Origin: Pseudomonadota bacterium
GTDB taxonomy: Bacteria; Pseudomonadota; Gammaproteobacteria; Burkholderiales; Burkholderiaceae_B
Assembly (NCBI GenBank): GCA_023389535.1
Contig: JAEWEH010000157.1
Coordinates: 1-9,221 of the forward strand
Direction of reading: 5' to 3'
DNA: 9,221 bases
Made by a program: the position numbers and the translations under genes. Shown here in pieces: positions 1 through 7,557 of this stretch (its first letter is position 1; the number at the start of each line of letters is the position of its first letter). The notes under the pieces were generated by a model. It was not told where the DNA came from. It made no database searches and saw only the letters and a program-made list of their open reading frames with translations.

Positions 1-1
1 C

Positions 2-148
2 GATAAATTTAACGAAGATACGGTAGGACAAGCTGCCGGCAATATGCTGACGCGTGACGCCCAGCAATTTGCCAATACCCCTGCGGGGCAGCCGGCGCCA
101 GTAAGCAATATATTGATAAAAGACTGCAGGCCGACTGCCGTATCCTGA
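2..148 (+). CDS. 3' end of an unidentified protein (partial)
   Basis: This frame is open from the left edge of the window for 48 codons and ends in TGA at 146-148; the other two plus-strand frames hit stops within a few codons. The visible C-terminus is hydrophilic (rich in Asp, Gln, Asn and Pro) with one cysteine near the end and no membrane segment. A strong plus-strand intrinsic terminator begins 50 bases after the stop, which supports a real gene reading in this direction. I do not recognise the family from this fragment and give no function. The antisense strand is also partly open here, so the call rests mainly on the terminator and frame. Confidence 0.55.
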   Translation, partial: DKFNEDTVGQAAGNMLTRDAQQFANTPAGQPAPVSNILIKDCRPTAVS

Positions 149-197
149 TCTAGCGCCTGTCGACATCAACAATACTACTCAAGATTACCGTCTCACT

Positions 198-237
198 CCC
201 CAAAGCCCCGGCTAACGCTCGGGCTTTGGGGGTTTTT
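198..237 (+). terminator. Intrinsic terminator
   Basis: A perfect 11-bp stem, CCCCAAAGCCC (198-208) with GGGCTTTGGGG (221-231), encloses a 12-nt loop and is followed directly by five T residues (233-237). There is no T run on the minus strand, so it works in the plus direction. It ends the partial gene at the left edge and insulates the downstream symporter unit. Confidence 0.9.
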
Positions 238-291
238 GGTTGGTGGACGGATGATTCGCAGCCGAATGATTTACTGTTAAATGATTAGGGC

Positions 292-320
292 TAGACCTTT
301 TCATGTAGCGTCAGTACAAT
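292..320 (+). promoter_or_regulatory. Candidate sigma-70 promoter of the symporter unit
   Basis: TAGACC (292-297, 4 of 6 matches to TTGACA) and TACAAT (315-320, 5 of 6 matches to TATAAT) are separated by 17 bases. Transcription would start near 327, after the upstream terminator, and give a 5' leader of about 285 nt before the symporter ATG at 611. The call rests only on consensus similarity. A weaker alternative closer to the gene is TTGTTC (524-529) with AAGAAT (545-550), 15 bases apart. Confidence 0.4.
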
Positions 321-502
321 AGGCCACGATCCTTAAGGCTACTACGCAGTAGCCCGGCTTTACCGCCGAAACAAAAAGCCCGGCCCGTATGGGCCGCGGA
401 ACAATCAACCGGCAGTTTATTCTGTCGGGCCGCAGTTCGCAGGTTAACAGCACAGGTATCCCCGCCGGCACCGCCGGTTACCTTGCCGTGCCCGCGCGGC
501 TG

Positions 503-526
503 CAACACGACCTGTAACTCGTGTTG
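503..526. repeat. 8-bp perfect inverted repeat
   Basis: CAACACGA (503-510) and TCGTGTTG (519-526) are exact reverse complements around the 8-base spacer 511-518. The repeat lies about 85 bp before the symporter start and overlaps a weak -35-like TTGTTC (524-529). It could be an operator for a dimeric regulator or an RNA stem in the leader. No local regulator gene is present to suggest which. Confidence 0.4.
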
Positions 527-594
527 TTCAAAGGCTCCCGCCGCAAGAATGTGTGCCGGGGCCGGCGCCTGTGCGCGCCGCGAATTTGTATCTT

Positions 595-600
595 AGGAGG
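595..600 (+). promoter_or_regulatory. Shine-Dalgarno site fixing the symporter start
   Basis: AGGAGG at 595-600 is a consensus ribosome binding site placed 10 bases before ATG at 611. It decides the start: the same frame stays open upstream to a GTG at 521, but that extension is Arg/Cys-rich, has no ribosome binding site and precedes the membrane-protein N-terminus. Confidence 0.85.
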
Positions 601-610
601 AAGCATTTTC

Positions 611-2299
611 ATGCAAGAAGAAGATTTTTATTTATTATCGACCTCCAGCGCGTTGCTGCTGCTGATCGGTTTTTATCTGGCGACCTTCCTGCTCTCGTTG
701 TTGATAGGCAGGAAGAATGAGAACGTTGATGGCTATATGGTGTCGAGCGGCGCGATAGGCTTCGGATTCTCGGCAGCCAGCATGATTGCCACGTGGGTTT
801 GGGCTGCTTCGTTCTATGCCAGTGCCACGTCGGGCTATCGCTATGGCCTGTCCGGCCCGCTGCACTACGGATTATGGGGTGCGCTGATGATCCTTTTCAT
901 CTATCCGTTCGGTCGACGCTTCCGCAAACTGGCGCCCGAAGCCCATACCCTGGCCGAAGTAATACATGCGCGGCACGGCACATCCAGCCAACTGATCATG
1001 GCGGTGTCCAATATTGTAGGCAGCTGCATCAGCTTGATGGTGAACTTCACGGCGGCCGGCGCCCTGGTCTCCATGCTAAGCCCGCTCACCTTCATCCAAG
1101 GCGTTCTGATCGCTGGTCTTGGGGTCTTGTCTTACACGCTATGGTCGGGATTCCGTGCCTCGGTGATGACGGACTTCGTGCAGTTGATGGCGATGATCGT
1201 CGCGGCCGTGGTGATTATTCCGCTGATTTTCTACAATGCCGGCGGGACCGAGACGCTGGTTGCCAACATGCCGCTGCTTACTGACGAGCAGATGGATTTC
1301 TTCTCGACCAAGGCCATACTGGAGCAGGGCGCGCCTTACTTCGTTGCCGTGCTGGCCTACGCCATCGGCAACCAGACGATAGCGCAGCGCCTGTTCGCCG
1401 TGCGTGAAGACCTGATCAAGCCCACCTTCCTGACGGCGACCATAGGCTACGGCGCCATTGTCATCGGCCTGGGCATGCTGGGCATGCTGGCCTTGTTCGT
1501 AGGCTTGAAACCGGCCGGCGGGGATATGAACAACATCATCCCGCAAATGGCATCCATGTACCTGCCGCCTTTAGGCATTGCGCTGTTTTTCATCCTGGTC
1601 GTGGGGTCTTTATCGTCCACCGCGGACTCGGATCTCTCGGCACTATCGGCGATCGTCATGACCGATCTATACGGCAAGAACCTGGCTCGGGGCAAACCCA
1701 ACCCAAAACGCATGCTTTGGTACGGCCGCATCACCATGGTGCTGGCGACCATGATCGGCGTAATTTTTGCCAGCATGAAGCTGGACATCCTGGTGATGCT
1801 GGTTCTGGTCGGTGCGCTCTGGGGGGCCATCGTGTTTCCTGTCATCATCAGTTTCTATTGGGACAAGGTGGACAACCGCGCATTCACGACCGCCGTGGTA
1901 AGCGCCGTGGCGCTATTCGTGGTTGTGCGCTTCGGCTTGGTGCCGCTGGAAGGCTGGGTGGCGACATTCTTCGAAGTCTGCGCCACGTTGGGGCTGGGCG
2001 TCGTGCTAGGTCTGATGGCGTTTGCGTTCTTTTCGCCTGCCGTCGCGGTGGCCGTCGGCTTGCTGGCAATATTGGTTGCCATGCCGTTTATCCTGGGATT
2101 CCTGCGGGATTATCAGGTGTTGCTCAGTTCCTTGACCGCTTATGGCGTCAGTGCCGCGGTGTGCGTGGCACTAAGCTGGCGTAATTCGAAACGCTTCAAC
2201 TTCAATTTGCTCGCCAAGCGCGTCACGTCTTTTGATTACGAGATTGCGGATCCCGAGGCGTATGCCGAACGTCACGGTCGCCGATCGATCGCAGGCTGA
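611..2299 (+). CDS. Sodium:solute symporter (SSS family)
   Basis: This 562-aa inner-membrane protein probably couples solute uptake to the sodium gradient. Seen: about 13-15 hydrophobic segments spread from residue 10 to 521, and the SSS signature region LWSGFRASVMTDFVQ (177-191), which matches the family pattern GGxxAVxxTDxxQ with the first Gly replaced by Ser. A serine-rich GSLSSTADSDLSALS (332-346) lies where the family places its TM8 Na2-site serines. The C-terminal tail (from about 524) is charged and cytoplasmic. By character it resembles the urea/DUR3-like and uncharacterised Burkholderiales branches more than PutP or PanF, but the substrate cannot be read from sequence. It starts at the ATG after AGGAGG. 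A 43-aa membrane protein follows 102 bp downstream and a terminator follows that, so the two form a unit. Confidence 0.9.
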   Translation: MQEEDFYLLSTSSALLLLIGFYLATFLLSLLIGRKNENVDGYMVSSGAIGFGFSAASMIATWVWAASFYASATSGYRYGLSGPLHYGLWGALMILFIYPFGRRFRKLAPEAHTLAEVIHARHGTSSQLIMAVSNIVGSCISLMVNFTAAGALVSMLSPLTFIQGVLIAGLGVLSYTLWSGFRASVMTDFVQLMAMIVAAVVIIPLIFYNAGGTETLVANMPLLTDEQMDFFSTKAILEQGAPYFVAVLAYAIGNQTIAQRLFAVREDLIKPTFLTATIGYGAIVIGLGMLGMLALFVGLKPAGGDMNNIIPQMASMYLPPLGIALFFILVVGSLSSTADSDLSALSAIVMTDLYGKNLARGKPNPKRMLWYGRITMVLATMIGVIFASMKLDILVMLVLVGALWGAIVFPVIISFYWDKVDNRAFTTAVVSAVALFVVVRFGLVPLEGWVATFFEVCATLGLGVVLGLMAFAFFSPAVAVAVGLLAILVAMPFILGFLRDYQVLLSSLTAYGVSAAVCVALSWRNSKRFNFNLLAKRVTSFDYEIADPEAYAERHGRRSIAG

Positions 2300-2401
2300 T
2301 ACGCTCAGAGAGGCATTCAGGGAGCCACCATTTACGCATGTGCGCAGGCCTGTGCGATGCTGGTGGCGCCGCACATTCATCAATCAACAAGGAGAATACA
2401 C

Positions 2402-2533
2402 ATGAGTAGCTTGTTATTGACCAGCTATATCTTGGTTTGGCCGGTGATTTCGACCGTGGTGCTGGTGGTTTTGCTGGTGGCGCTGGTGCGCGACATGCGC
2501 GCTGCGCGGCAGAATGGCGACAGCATGGTTTAG
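2402..2533 (+). CDS. Small single-span membrane protein, likely symporter small subunit
   Basis: This 43-codon gene starts at ATG 2402 and ends with TAG at 2531-2533. A clear ribosome binding site, AAGGAG (2389-2394), lies 7 bases before the start. The product has a short N-terminus, one strongly hydrophobic span (about residues 5-28, rich in Val and Leu), then a charged tail (RDMRAARQ, about 30-37), so a cytoplasmic C-terminus is expected. It sits between the SSS symporter and their shared terminator. Tiny membrane proteins encoded beside SSS transporters are known and are annotated as putative transporter small subunits or symporter accessory proteins; this one fits that pattern. The role (stability or activity of the symporter) is inferred. 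Confidence 0.8.
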   Translation: MSSLLLTSYILVWPVISTVVLVVLLVALVRDMRAARQNGDSMV

Positions 2534-2562
2534 CACGTAGCCCCGCACGGCATGCAAGTAAC

Positions 2563-2599
2563 GGCGCCCCCCGCAATCTGCGGCGGGGCGCCTTTTTTT
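2563..2599 (+). terminator. Intrinsic terminator of the symporter unit, overlapping the ppc stop
   Basis: GGCGCCCC (2563-2570) pairs with GGGGCGCC (2585-2592), and CCGC (2571-2574) pairs with GCGG (2580-2583). The loop is 5 nt and there is one bulged C (2584). Seven T residues follow (2593-2599). The last two T's are part of the minus-strand ppc stop codon (TAA, 2598-2600). On the minus strand the hairpin is followed by GTTACTTGC, a poor U run, so it may stop ppc transcripts only weakly. Confidence 0.9.
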
Positions 2600-5444
2600 A
2601 GCCGGAATTGCGCAGGCCCGCGGCGATGCCGTTGATGGTCAGGTGTATGGCGCGTTGGCTGCTGCTTTCCTCGTCTTTGTTCCGGCCCCCCTTGCGCCCT
2701 TGCTGGCGGTGGCGCCGCAGCAACTCCACCTGCAAATGATTCAAGGGGTCGATGTAGGCGAAACGTTCGGTCAGCGCCGCTCCCAAGAGCTCGGCTTCCG
2801 CCAGCAGGTCGTGTTGAGTCACCTGCCGGAACATGTCCAGCGTCAGTTCGAATTCGGCCTGGATCCGGCCGAATACCTGTTCCCGTAAAGCCTTGTCCGC
2901 CACCAGGCTGGCGTAGCGCCGGGCGATGCCCAGATCGGTTTTGGCGAGCACTTGTTCCATATTGGAGAGCAGCGTATTGAAGAAAGGCCAGACTCGGGCC
3001 ATCTCCTGCAATTGCGCCAGACGCTTCTGGGGGGTGTCGGGCGCATCCACCGAGCCCTGTTCCAGATAGGTGCGTATAGCGGTCCCCACGCCATACCAGC
3101 CGGTGAGCATCAGACGGCACTGTGCCCACGAAAAGCCCCAGGGAATAGCGCGCAGGTCTTCGATGCGTTGGCTGGCTTTGCGTGAAGCGGGCCGCGAGCC
3201 AATGTTCAAGCCGGCAATTTCCAGGATAGGGGTGGACGCGAAGAAGTAGTCGTCGAACCCCGGTGTGTCATAGACGAGGTCGCGATAGCTTTGCTCGGCC
3301 ACGGTCGACATGAAGTCCAGCGCTGCGCCGAACCGCGCCATGTTTTCGTCTTCAGTCTGCAATACCGAGGAATTGGCGGCCAGGCTGGTTTCCAATGTGG
3401 CGGCGACGAAGTTTTCGAGATGCCAGCGGCCGACCTCGGCATCCTTATATTTGCCTTGTATGACCTCGCCTTGCTCTGTCAGCCGGATCTGCCCGTTCAC
3501 GGTGCCCGGTGGCTGGGCCAGGATGGCGTCGAAGCTGGAGCCGCCGCCGCGGGCCACCGAGCCGCCGCGGCCATGGAACAGCCGCAGTCGGACCTTATGC
3601 TTCTTGAATACCTGAACCAGTTGCCGTTCGGCGCAATACAAAGCCCAATTGGAAGTCAGGTAGCCGCCATCTTTGTTGCTGTCCGAATAGCCCAGCATGA
3701 CTTCCTGGATGCCATCCTGGGCGTGGGTCACGCGTTCGGCGACTTCGGGCAATGCCAGCCAGCGCGCCATGATGTCGGGACCGCGCATCAAGTCGGGGAT
3801 GGTTTCAAACAGCGGCACGACCATCAGGCCGTTATGCGCACCGGCGCCGGCCGCGGGAGAAATCAGGCCGGTCTCTTGCTGCAGTACCAGGACTTCCAGC
3901 AGATCGCTTAATGTTTCGGTGTGCGAGACGATGGACTGCTTGATGGCGGCGGCGCCGAATCGCGCCCGGCAACCGGCCGCCATGCGCAGAATGGCCAATT
4001 CCTTCTGGGTCCCGGCGCTGTAGGCGATCCAGGGCGACACCAACGGACGGGATTGACGCAGCTCGCTACGCAACAGCTCGACGCGGTCGTCTTCGGACAG
4101 GGCGGCGTAGTCCACCAACTTGTCGTTGAAGCGCACCCCCGCTGCTTTGAAGAGTTCGGTCAGCACTCGTTCGTGTACATCCGAGCTTTGCCGCAAATCG
4201 ACGGTGGCAAGATGAAAGCCGAAGATGCTGACCGCTTGCAGCAAGCCGGCCAGGCGTAGCTGGGCAATCAGGGTGCCGTGATGCGTGTCCAGCGAATCGG
4301 CGACGATCTGCAGGTCGTCCTGGAACGCTTGCGGGTCCGGATAGGCGGGCGCTTCATAGGTGGGCCGCAGGGCAAGTTGCCTGCCCGTCAGTACTTGCGC
4401 AGTGGCCGCCAGGCGCGCATAGATATGAATGAAGGCGCGCCGGTAAGGTTCATCCACGCGGTGGGCGGACGCATCCTTGCTGCTGTGCGAAAGCGCCAGC
4501 AACGGGGCGCTGGCCGAGCCCAAGGTATCTGATAGCGAAACCTCGGTGCCCAGTGATTTGATCTCTTGCAGATAATGCTGCATGACATGGCTGGATTGCC
4601 GCAGCAAAGCCTGTTCCAGTGTGACGGCATCCACGTTGGGATTGCCGTCGCGGTCCCCGCCTATCCAGCTGCCCATCTGCAGGAACGGCGGCAAGGGCCG
4701 CGCGCTGATATCGAACAGCGAGCGCCCGGGAGGGCGCAAGCGCGTCGCCAGGTCTTGATACAGGCGCGGTATGGCGGTCAAGAATGTACTGGTGTAGTAG
4801 GTCAGTGCATTGTCGATTTCATCCAGCACGGTCAGCTTTTGCCGCCGCAGCATCCGGGTCTGCCACAAGGTGGCGATCAAGCCGGCCATTTTCTGTTGCA
4901 GCAAAAGCTTTTCGGACGGCGTCTGGACCGAGTCACTAAGCGACAGTTGCTGCGCGATTTCGCGATGCAGGTCCAGCGTGCTTTTGCGTTGTACTTCGGT
5001 GGGGTGGGCGGTCAGCACCGGCACGATGCGGGCGCTTTCCAGGTAACGCATGATCTTGCGCTGGCTGACGCCTTTTTCATTCAGCAGGTTCAATGCATGC
5101 TGCAGGCTGCCGCGCATGGGGGCGTCCGATTCCAGTTCGTGCCGCCGCTGGCGGCGGTTCTGGTCGCGGTCTTCCGCGATATTGGACAAATGCAGAAAGT
5201 AGCTGAAGGCCCGTGCCACCGATGTGGCTTGTCCATCGCCCAGCCTGGCGATCAGCTTCTCCAGCGTCTTGCTGTCCTTGACATCGCCTTCGCGCCGAAA
5301 CTTCACGGCCGAGCGCCGCAGCTTTTCTATGACGTCGTAGATCGCCTTGCCTTCGCATTCCTTAATGACTTCGCCCAGAGTCCGGCCCAATTGCCTGACG
5401 TCGTTGCGCAATGAAGTGGTGTCTCCGGCCGCTGCTTGATTCAC
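2598..5444 (-). CDS. ppc: Phosphoenolpyruvate carboxylase
   Basis: This cytoplasmic 948-aa enzyme carboxylates phosphoenolpyruvate with bicarbonate to oxaloacetate, feeding the TCA cycle and aspartate-family amino acids. Seen: VLTAHPTE (143-150, catalytic His147), [10 protein letters not shown] (261-270), [10 protein letters not shown] (585-594, Lys591), the Gly-rich loop [13 protein letters not shown] (623-635, Arg626 and Arg632), [10 protein letters not shown] (768-777), and the C-terminal motif ending LRNSG. Lys835, Arg894 and Asn946 line up with the residues that bind the inhibitor aspartate in E. coli (883 aa), so aspartate feedback is expected. The protein is longer than the E. coli enzyme, as in other betaproteobacteria. 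The start chosen is GTG at 5444, with AGGAG at 5450-5454. The frame continues to an ATG at 5549, but that would overlap the divergent ilvD start and add a non-homologous segment. Confidence 0.97.
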   Translation of the reverse strand: MNQAAAGDTTSLRNDVRQLGRTLGEVIKECEGKAIYDVIEKLRRSAVKFRREGDVKDSKTLEKLIARLGDGQATSVARAFSYFLHLSNIAEDRDQNRRQRRHELESDAPMRGSLQHALNLLNEKGVSQRKIMRYLESARIVPVLTAHPTEVQRKSTLDLHREIAQQLSLSDSVQTPSEKLLLQQKMAGLIATLWQTRMLRRQKLTVLDEIDNALTYYTSTFLTAIPRLYQDLATRLRPPGRSLFDISARPLPPFLQMGSWIGGDRDGNPNVDAVTLEQALLRQSSHVMQHYLQEIKSLGTEVSLSDTLGSASAPLLALSHSSKDASAHRVDEPYRRAFIHIYARLAATAQVLTGRQLALRPTYEAPAYPDPQAFQDDLQIVADSLDTHHGTLIAQLRLAGLLQAVSIFGFHLATVDLRQSSDVHERVLTELFKAAGVRFNDKLVDYAALSEDDRVELLRSELRQSRPLVSPWIAYSAGTQKELAILRMAAGCRARFGAAAIKQSIVSHTETLSDLLEVLVLQQETGLISPAAGAGAHNGLMVVPLFETIPDLMRGPDIMARWLALPEVAERVTHAQDGIQEVMLGYSDSNKDGGYLTSNWALYCAERQLVQVFKKHKVRLRLFHGRGGSVARGGGSSFDAILAQPPGTVNGQIRLTEQGEVIQGKYKDAEVGRWHLENFVAATLETSLAANSSVLQTEDENMARFGAALDFMSTVAEQSYRDLVYDTPGFDDYFFASTPILEIAGLNIGSRPASRKASQRIEDLRAIPWGFSWAQCRLMLTGWYGVGTAIRTYLEQGSVDAPDTPQKRLAQLQEMARVWPFFNTLLSNMEQVLAKTDLGIARRYASLVADKALREQVFGRIQAEFELTLDMFRQVTQHDLLAEAELLGAALTERFAYIDPLNHLQVELLRRHRQQGRKGGRNKDEESSSQRAIHLTINGIAAGLRNSG

Positions 5445-5540
5445 GAATACTCCTGTTAGTGTGAAGGTTTTTGAAAGGAGGCGTTCATACGATCGATTAT
5501 CATAGAACTTTTTTGCTCTTCTCATCATCCCGAGATCCAG
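5445..5540. promoter_or_regulatory. Divergent promoter region between ppc and ilvD
   Basis: This 96-bp AT-richer gap must drive both genes. For ilvD, TTGAAA (5471-5476) and GATTAT (5495-5500) are 18 bases apart, giving a start near 5507 and a short leader. For ppc, the minus strand reads TATGATAAT across 5496-5504, containing GATAAT and TATGAT (each 5 of 6 matches to TATAAT), but no good -35 is seen. The same AT-rich box could serve both directions. A perfect plus-strand AAAGGAGG (5474-5481) is not followed by a usable start codon. The real ilvD ribosome binding site is weak (GAG at 5532-5534). Confidence 0.5.
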
Positions 5541-7400
5541 ATGCCGCAATATCGTTCACGCACCTCGACCCATGGCCGCAACATGGCTGGCGCGCGCGCC
5601 CTTTGGCGCGCCACCGGCATGCAGGATGGCGATTTCGAAAAACCCATTATTGCCGTCGTCAACTCCTTCACCCAGTTCGTGCCCGGGCACGTGCACCTGA
5701 AGGACCTTGGCCAACTGGTGGCGCGGCAGATCGAAGCGGCGGGCGGCGTGGCGAAGGAATTCAATACCATCGCGGTGGACGATGGCATCGCCATGGGGCA
5801 TGGCGGCATGCTGTATTCCCTGCCTTCGCGGGAGCTGATCGCCGACTCGGTGGAATACATGGTCAACGCCCACTGCGCCGACGCCATGGTGTGCATCTCG
5901 AACTGCGACAAGATCACCCCGGGCATGTTGATGGCCGCCATGCGCCTGAATATTCCCGTCGTCTTTGTATCGGGCGGGCCGATGGAAGCCGGCAAAGTCA
6001 TCGAGCCGGGCACGCAAAAGGTGTTGATGAAGCTGGACTTGATCGACGCCATGATCAAGGCGGCGGATCCCAATGTCAGCGACGCCGAAGCGGCCGAGGC
6101 CGAACGCAACGCCTGTCCGACCTGCGGTTCCTGTTCCGGCATGTTTACGGCGAATTCCATGAATTGCCTGACGGAAGCGCTGGGCCTGGCATTGCCTGGC
6201 AACGGCACGGTGGTTGCGACCCATGCGCGGCGCAAGGCCTTGTTCGAAAACGCCGGAAGATTGGTGGTCGATCTATGCAGGCGCTACTACGAAAACGACG
6301 ACGCCTCCGTCCTTCCGCGCAGCATTGCCAGCTTTGCCGCATTCGAAAACGCCATGACACTGGACGTTTCCATGGGCGGCTCGACCAATACCGTGCTGCA
6401 CTTGCTGGCGGCCGCGCAGGAAGCCGGCGTGAACTTCACCATGTCGGATATCGATCGCATTTCGCGCCGCGTACCTTGCCTGTGCAAGGTAGCGCCCGCC
6501 ACCGACAAATTCCACATCGAAGACGTCCATCGCGCAGGCGGCATCATGGGCATTCTTGGTGAACTGGCGCGCGCCGGCCTGCTGAATCTTGAGGTGGGCA
6601 ACATCCATAGCGGGACGCTGGGCAAGGCGATCGAGGTCTGGGACATCAACGGCGGCAATGCGTCACCGGCCGTGCAGGAATTTTACAAAGCCGCGCCAGG
6701 CGGCGTGCGCACGCAAGTGGCCTTCAGTCAGGACAAGCACTATCAGCAACTGGATATGGATCGCGAGAAAGGTTGCATCCGTTCGCGCGAACATGCCTAT
6801 TCGCAAGACGGCGGCCTGGCCGTGCTGTATGGCAACCTGGCGCCCAACGGCTGCATCGTCAAGACCGCGGGTGTGGACGAAAGCATACTGCAGTTTACCG
6901 GTGTCGCGCGTGTCTACGAAAGCCAGGAAGACGCCGTGGACGGCATCCTGGGCGATCAAGTGCAGGCGGGCGATGTGGTGGTCATACGCTACGAAGGGCC
7001 CAAGGGCGGCCCCGGCATGCAGGAAATGCTGTATCCCACGTCCTACCTGAAGTCCAAGGGTCTGGGCAAGTGTTCGGCGCTCCTGACCGACGGCCGTTTT
7101 TCAGGCGGCTCATCGGGCCTGGTCATTGGGCATGCGTCGCCGGAGGCGGCCGAGGGCGGCAATATCGGCCTGGTGAACGACGGCGATACGATAGAAATCG
7201 ATATTCCCAACCGCAGCATCCGTTTGGCCATCAGCGACGATGAACTGGCCGGCCGGCGCGCCGCCATGGAGGCCCGCGGAGCCGACGCCTGGCAGCCCGT
7301 GGGCCGCCAGCGCGTGGTGTCGCAAGCGCTGAAGGCTTACGCGGCCCTGGCTACATCGGCGGATCGCGGCGCGGTCCGCGATGTGACGCAATTGAAATAG
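5541..7400 (+). CDS. ilvD: Dihydroxy-acid dehydratase
   Basis: This 619-aa cytoplasmic Fe-S enzyme dehydrates 2,3-dihydroxy-isovalerate and 2,3-dihydroxy-3-methylvalerate to the 2-keto acids of valine and isoleucine synthesis (also feeding leucine and pantothenate). It is nearly the length of E. coli IlvD (616 aa) and closely similar throughout. Seen: the conserved N-terminus [18 protein letters not shown] (10-27), [12 protein letters not shown] (78-89, with metal-ligand Asp81), [11 protein letters not shown] (120-130, Cys122 cluster ligand and Lys124), [20 protein letters not shown] (190-209, Cys195 cluster ligand), and GRFSGGSSG (518-526, Ser521 as the likely base). ATG 5541 gives the conserved MPQYRS start despite a weak ribosome binding site. 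It is transcribed alone, divergent from ppc, with no ilvBHC genes nearby. No branched-chain-rich leader peptide is visible upstream. Confidence 0.98.
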   Translation: MPQYRSRTSTHGRNMAGARALWRATGMQDGDFEKPIIAVVNSFTQFVPGHVHLKDLGQLVARQIEAAGGVAKEFNTIAVDDGIAMGHGGMLYSLPSRELIADSVEYMVNAHCADAMVCISNCDKITPGMLMAAMRLNIPVVFVSGGPMEAGKVIEPGTQKVLMKLDLIDAMIKAADPNVSDAEAAEAERNACPTCGSCSGMFTANSMNCLTEALGLALPGNGTVVATHARRKALFENAGRLVVDLCRRYYENDDASVLPRSIASFAAFENAMTLDVSMGGSTNTVLHLLAAAQEAGVNFTMSDIDRISRRVPCLCKVAPATDKFHIEDVHRAGGIMGILGELARAGLLNLEVGNIHSGTLGKAIEVWDINGGNASPAVQEFYKAAPGGVRTQVAFSQDKHYQQLDMDREKGCIRSREHAYSQDGGLAVLYGNLAPNGCIVKTAGVDESILQFTGVARVYESQEDAVDGILGDQVQAGDVVVIRYEGPKGGPGMQEMLYPTSYLKSKGLGKCSALLTDGRFSGGSSGLVIGHASPEAAEGGNIGLVNDGDTIEIDIPNRSIRLAISDDELAGRRAAMEARGADAWQPVGRQRVVSQALKAYAALATSADRGAVRDVTQLK

Positions 7401-7416
7401 GGCGGGTGGCGCACAG

Positions 7417-7445
7417 GCGTGGCTGGCAATGTCTGCTAGCCATGC
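7417..7445 (+). terminator. Terminator-like hairpin after ilvD
   Basis: A 12-bp stem (7417-7428 with 7434-7445), containing two G-U pairs and a 5-nt loop, begins 16 bases after the ilvD stop. It lacks a T run, so it is not a textbook intrinsic terminator. It may act as a 3' end stabiliser after rho-dependent termination. Confidence 0.45.
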
Positions 7446-7474
7446 GCGCCCAGCTCAAGCACTTATTACCGAAG

Positions 7475-7500
7475 GCGCTGCTGTAGCTGCGCAGCAGCGC
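7475..7500. repeat. 9-bp inverted repeat in the ilvD/Rieske convergent gap
   Basis: GCGCTGCTG (7475-7483) and CAGCAGCGC (7492-7500) are perfect reverse complements with an 8-base loop. No T run follows on either strand. A second stem, GGGCGGC/GCCGCCC (7515-7521 with 7530-7536), lies 14 bp further on and just beyond the Rieske stop. Together these could mark transcript 3' ends for both converging genes. The rest of the 157-bp gap holds no gene. Confidence 0.45.
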
Positions 7501-7557
7501 GATGGGCGAACAAGGGGCGGCTTCCGGTGGCCGCCCGGCCACTTCCTGTGATTCCGC

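Larger units (their letters stand above)
327..610 (+). other. Long structured 5' leader, no gene seen
   Basis: This stretch has no convincing gene. It carries a chain of stem-loops: GGCTACT/AGTAGCC (337-343 with 348-354, loop ACGC); GGCTTT/AAAGCC (356-361 with 375-380); CGGCCC/GGGCCG (381-386 with 391-396, loop GTAT); CCGGC/GCCGG (465-469 with 473-477), nested inside AGGTA/TACCT (454-458 with 479-483); and CAACACGA/TCGTGTTG (503-510 with 519-526). An 8-bp direct repeat, AGCCCGGC, occurs at 351-358 and 377-384. It may be a regulatory leader of the symporter mRNA or contain a small RNA. It matches no riboswitch class that I can recognise. GC-rich DNA forms some hairpins by chance. Confidence 0.35.

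Noticed and set aside
311..508. Minus-strand 65-codon open frame in the symporter leader
   Set aside because: It begins at GTG with no ribosome binding site, shows no recognisable family, and contains the stem-loops and a terminator-like hairpin. It is better explained as non-coding leader.
521..610. N-terminal extension of the symporter from GTG 521
   Set aside because: There is no ribosome binding site at 521, the extension is basic and Cys-containing, and AGGAGG at 595-600 clearly serves ATG 611.
4566..5414. Plus-strand 282-codon open frame
   Set aside because: It is antisense to ppc, whose motifs are all intact. The composition is that of a shadow frame (many Gln, His, Arg) with no recognisable domain.
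5461..5505. Possible 14-codon leader peptide (GTG start) upstream of ilvD
   Set aside because: It has no good ribosome binding site, holds only single Leu and Val codons rather than a run of branched-chain codons, and no attenuator with a T run lies before ilvD.
5471..6562. Plus-strand 363-codon frame starting at TTG after the divergent region
   Set aside because: It overlaps the N-terminal half of ilvD in another frame. The translation is Arg/His-rich with no domain.
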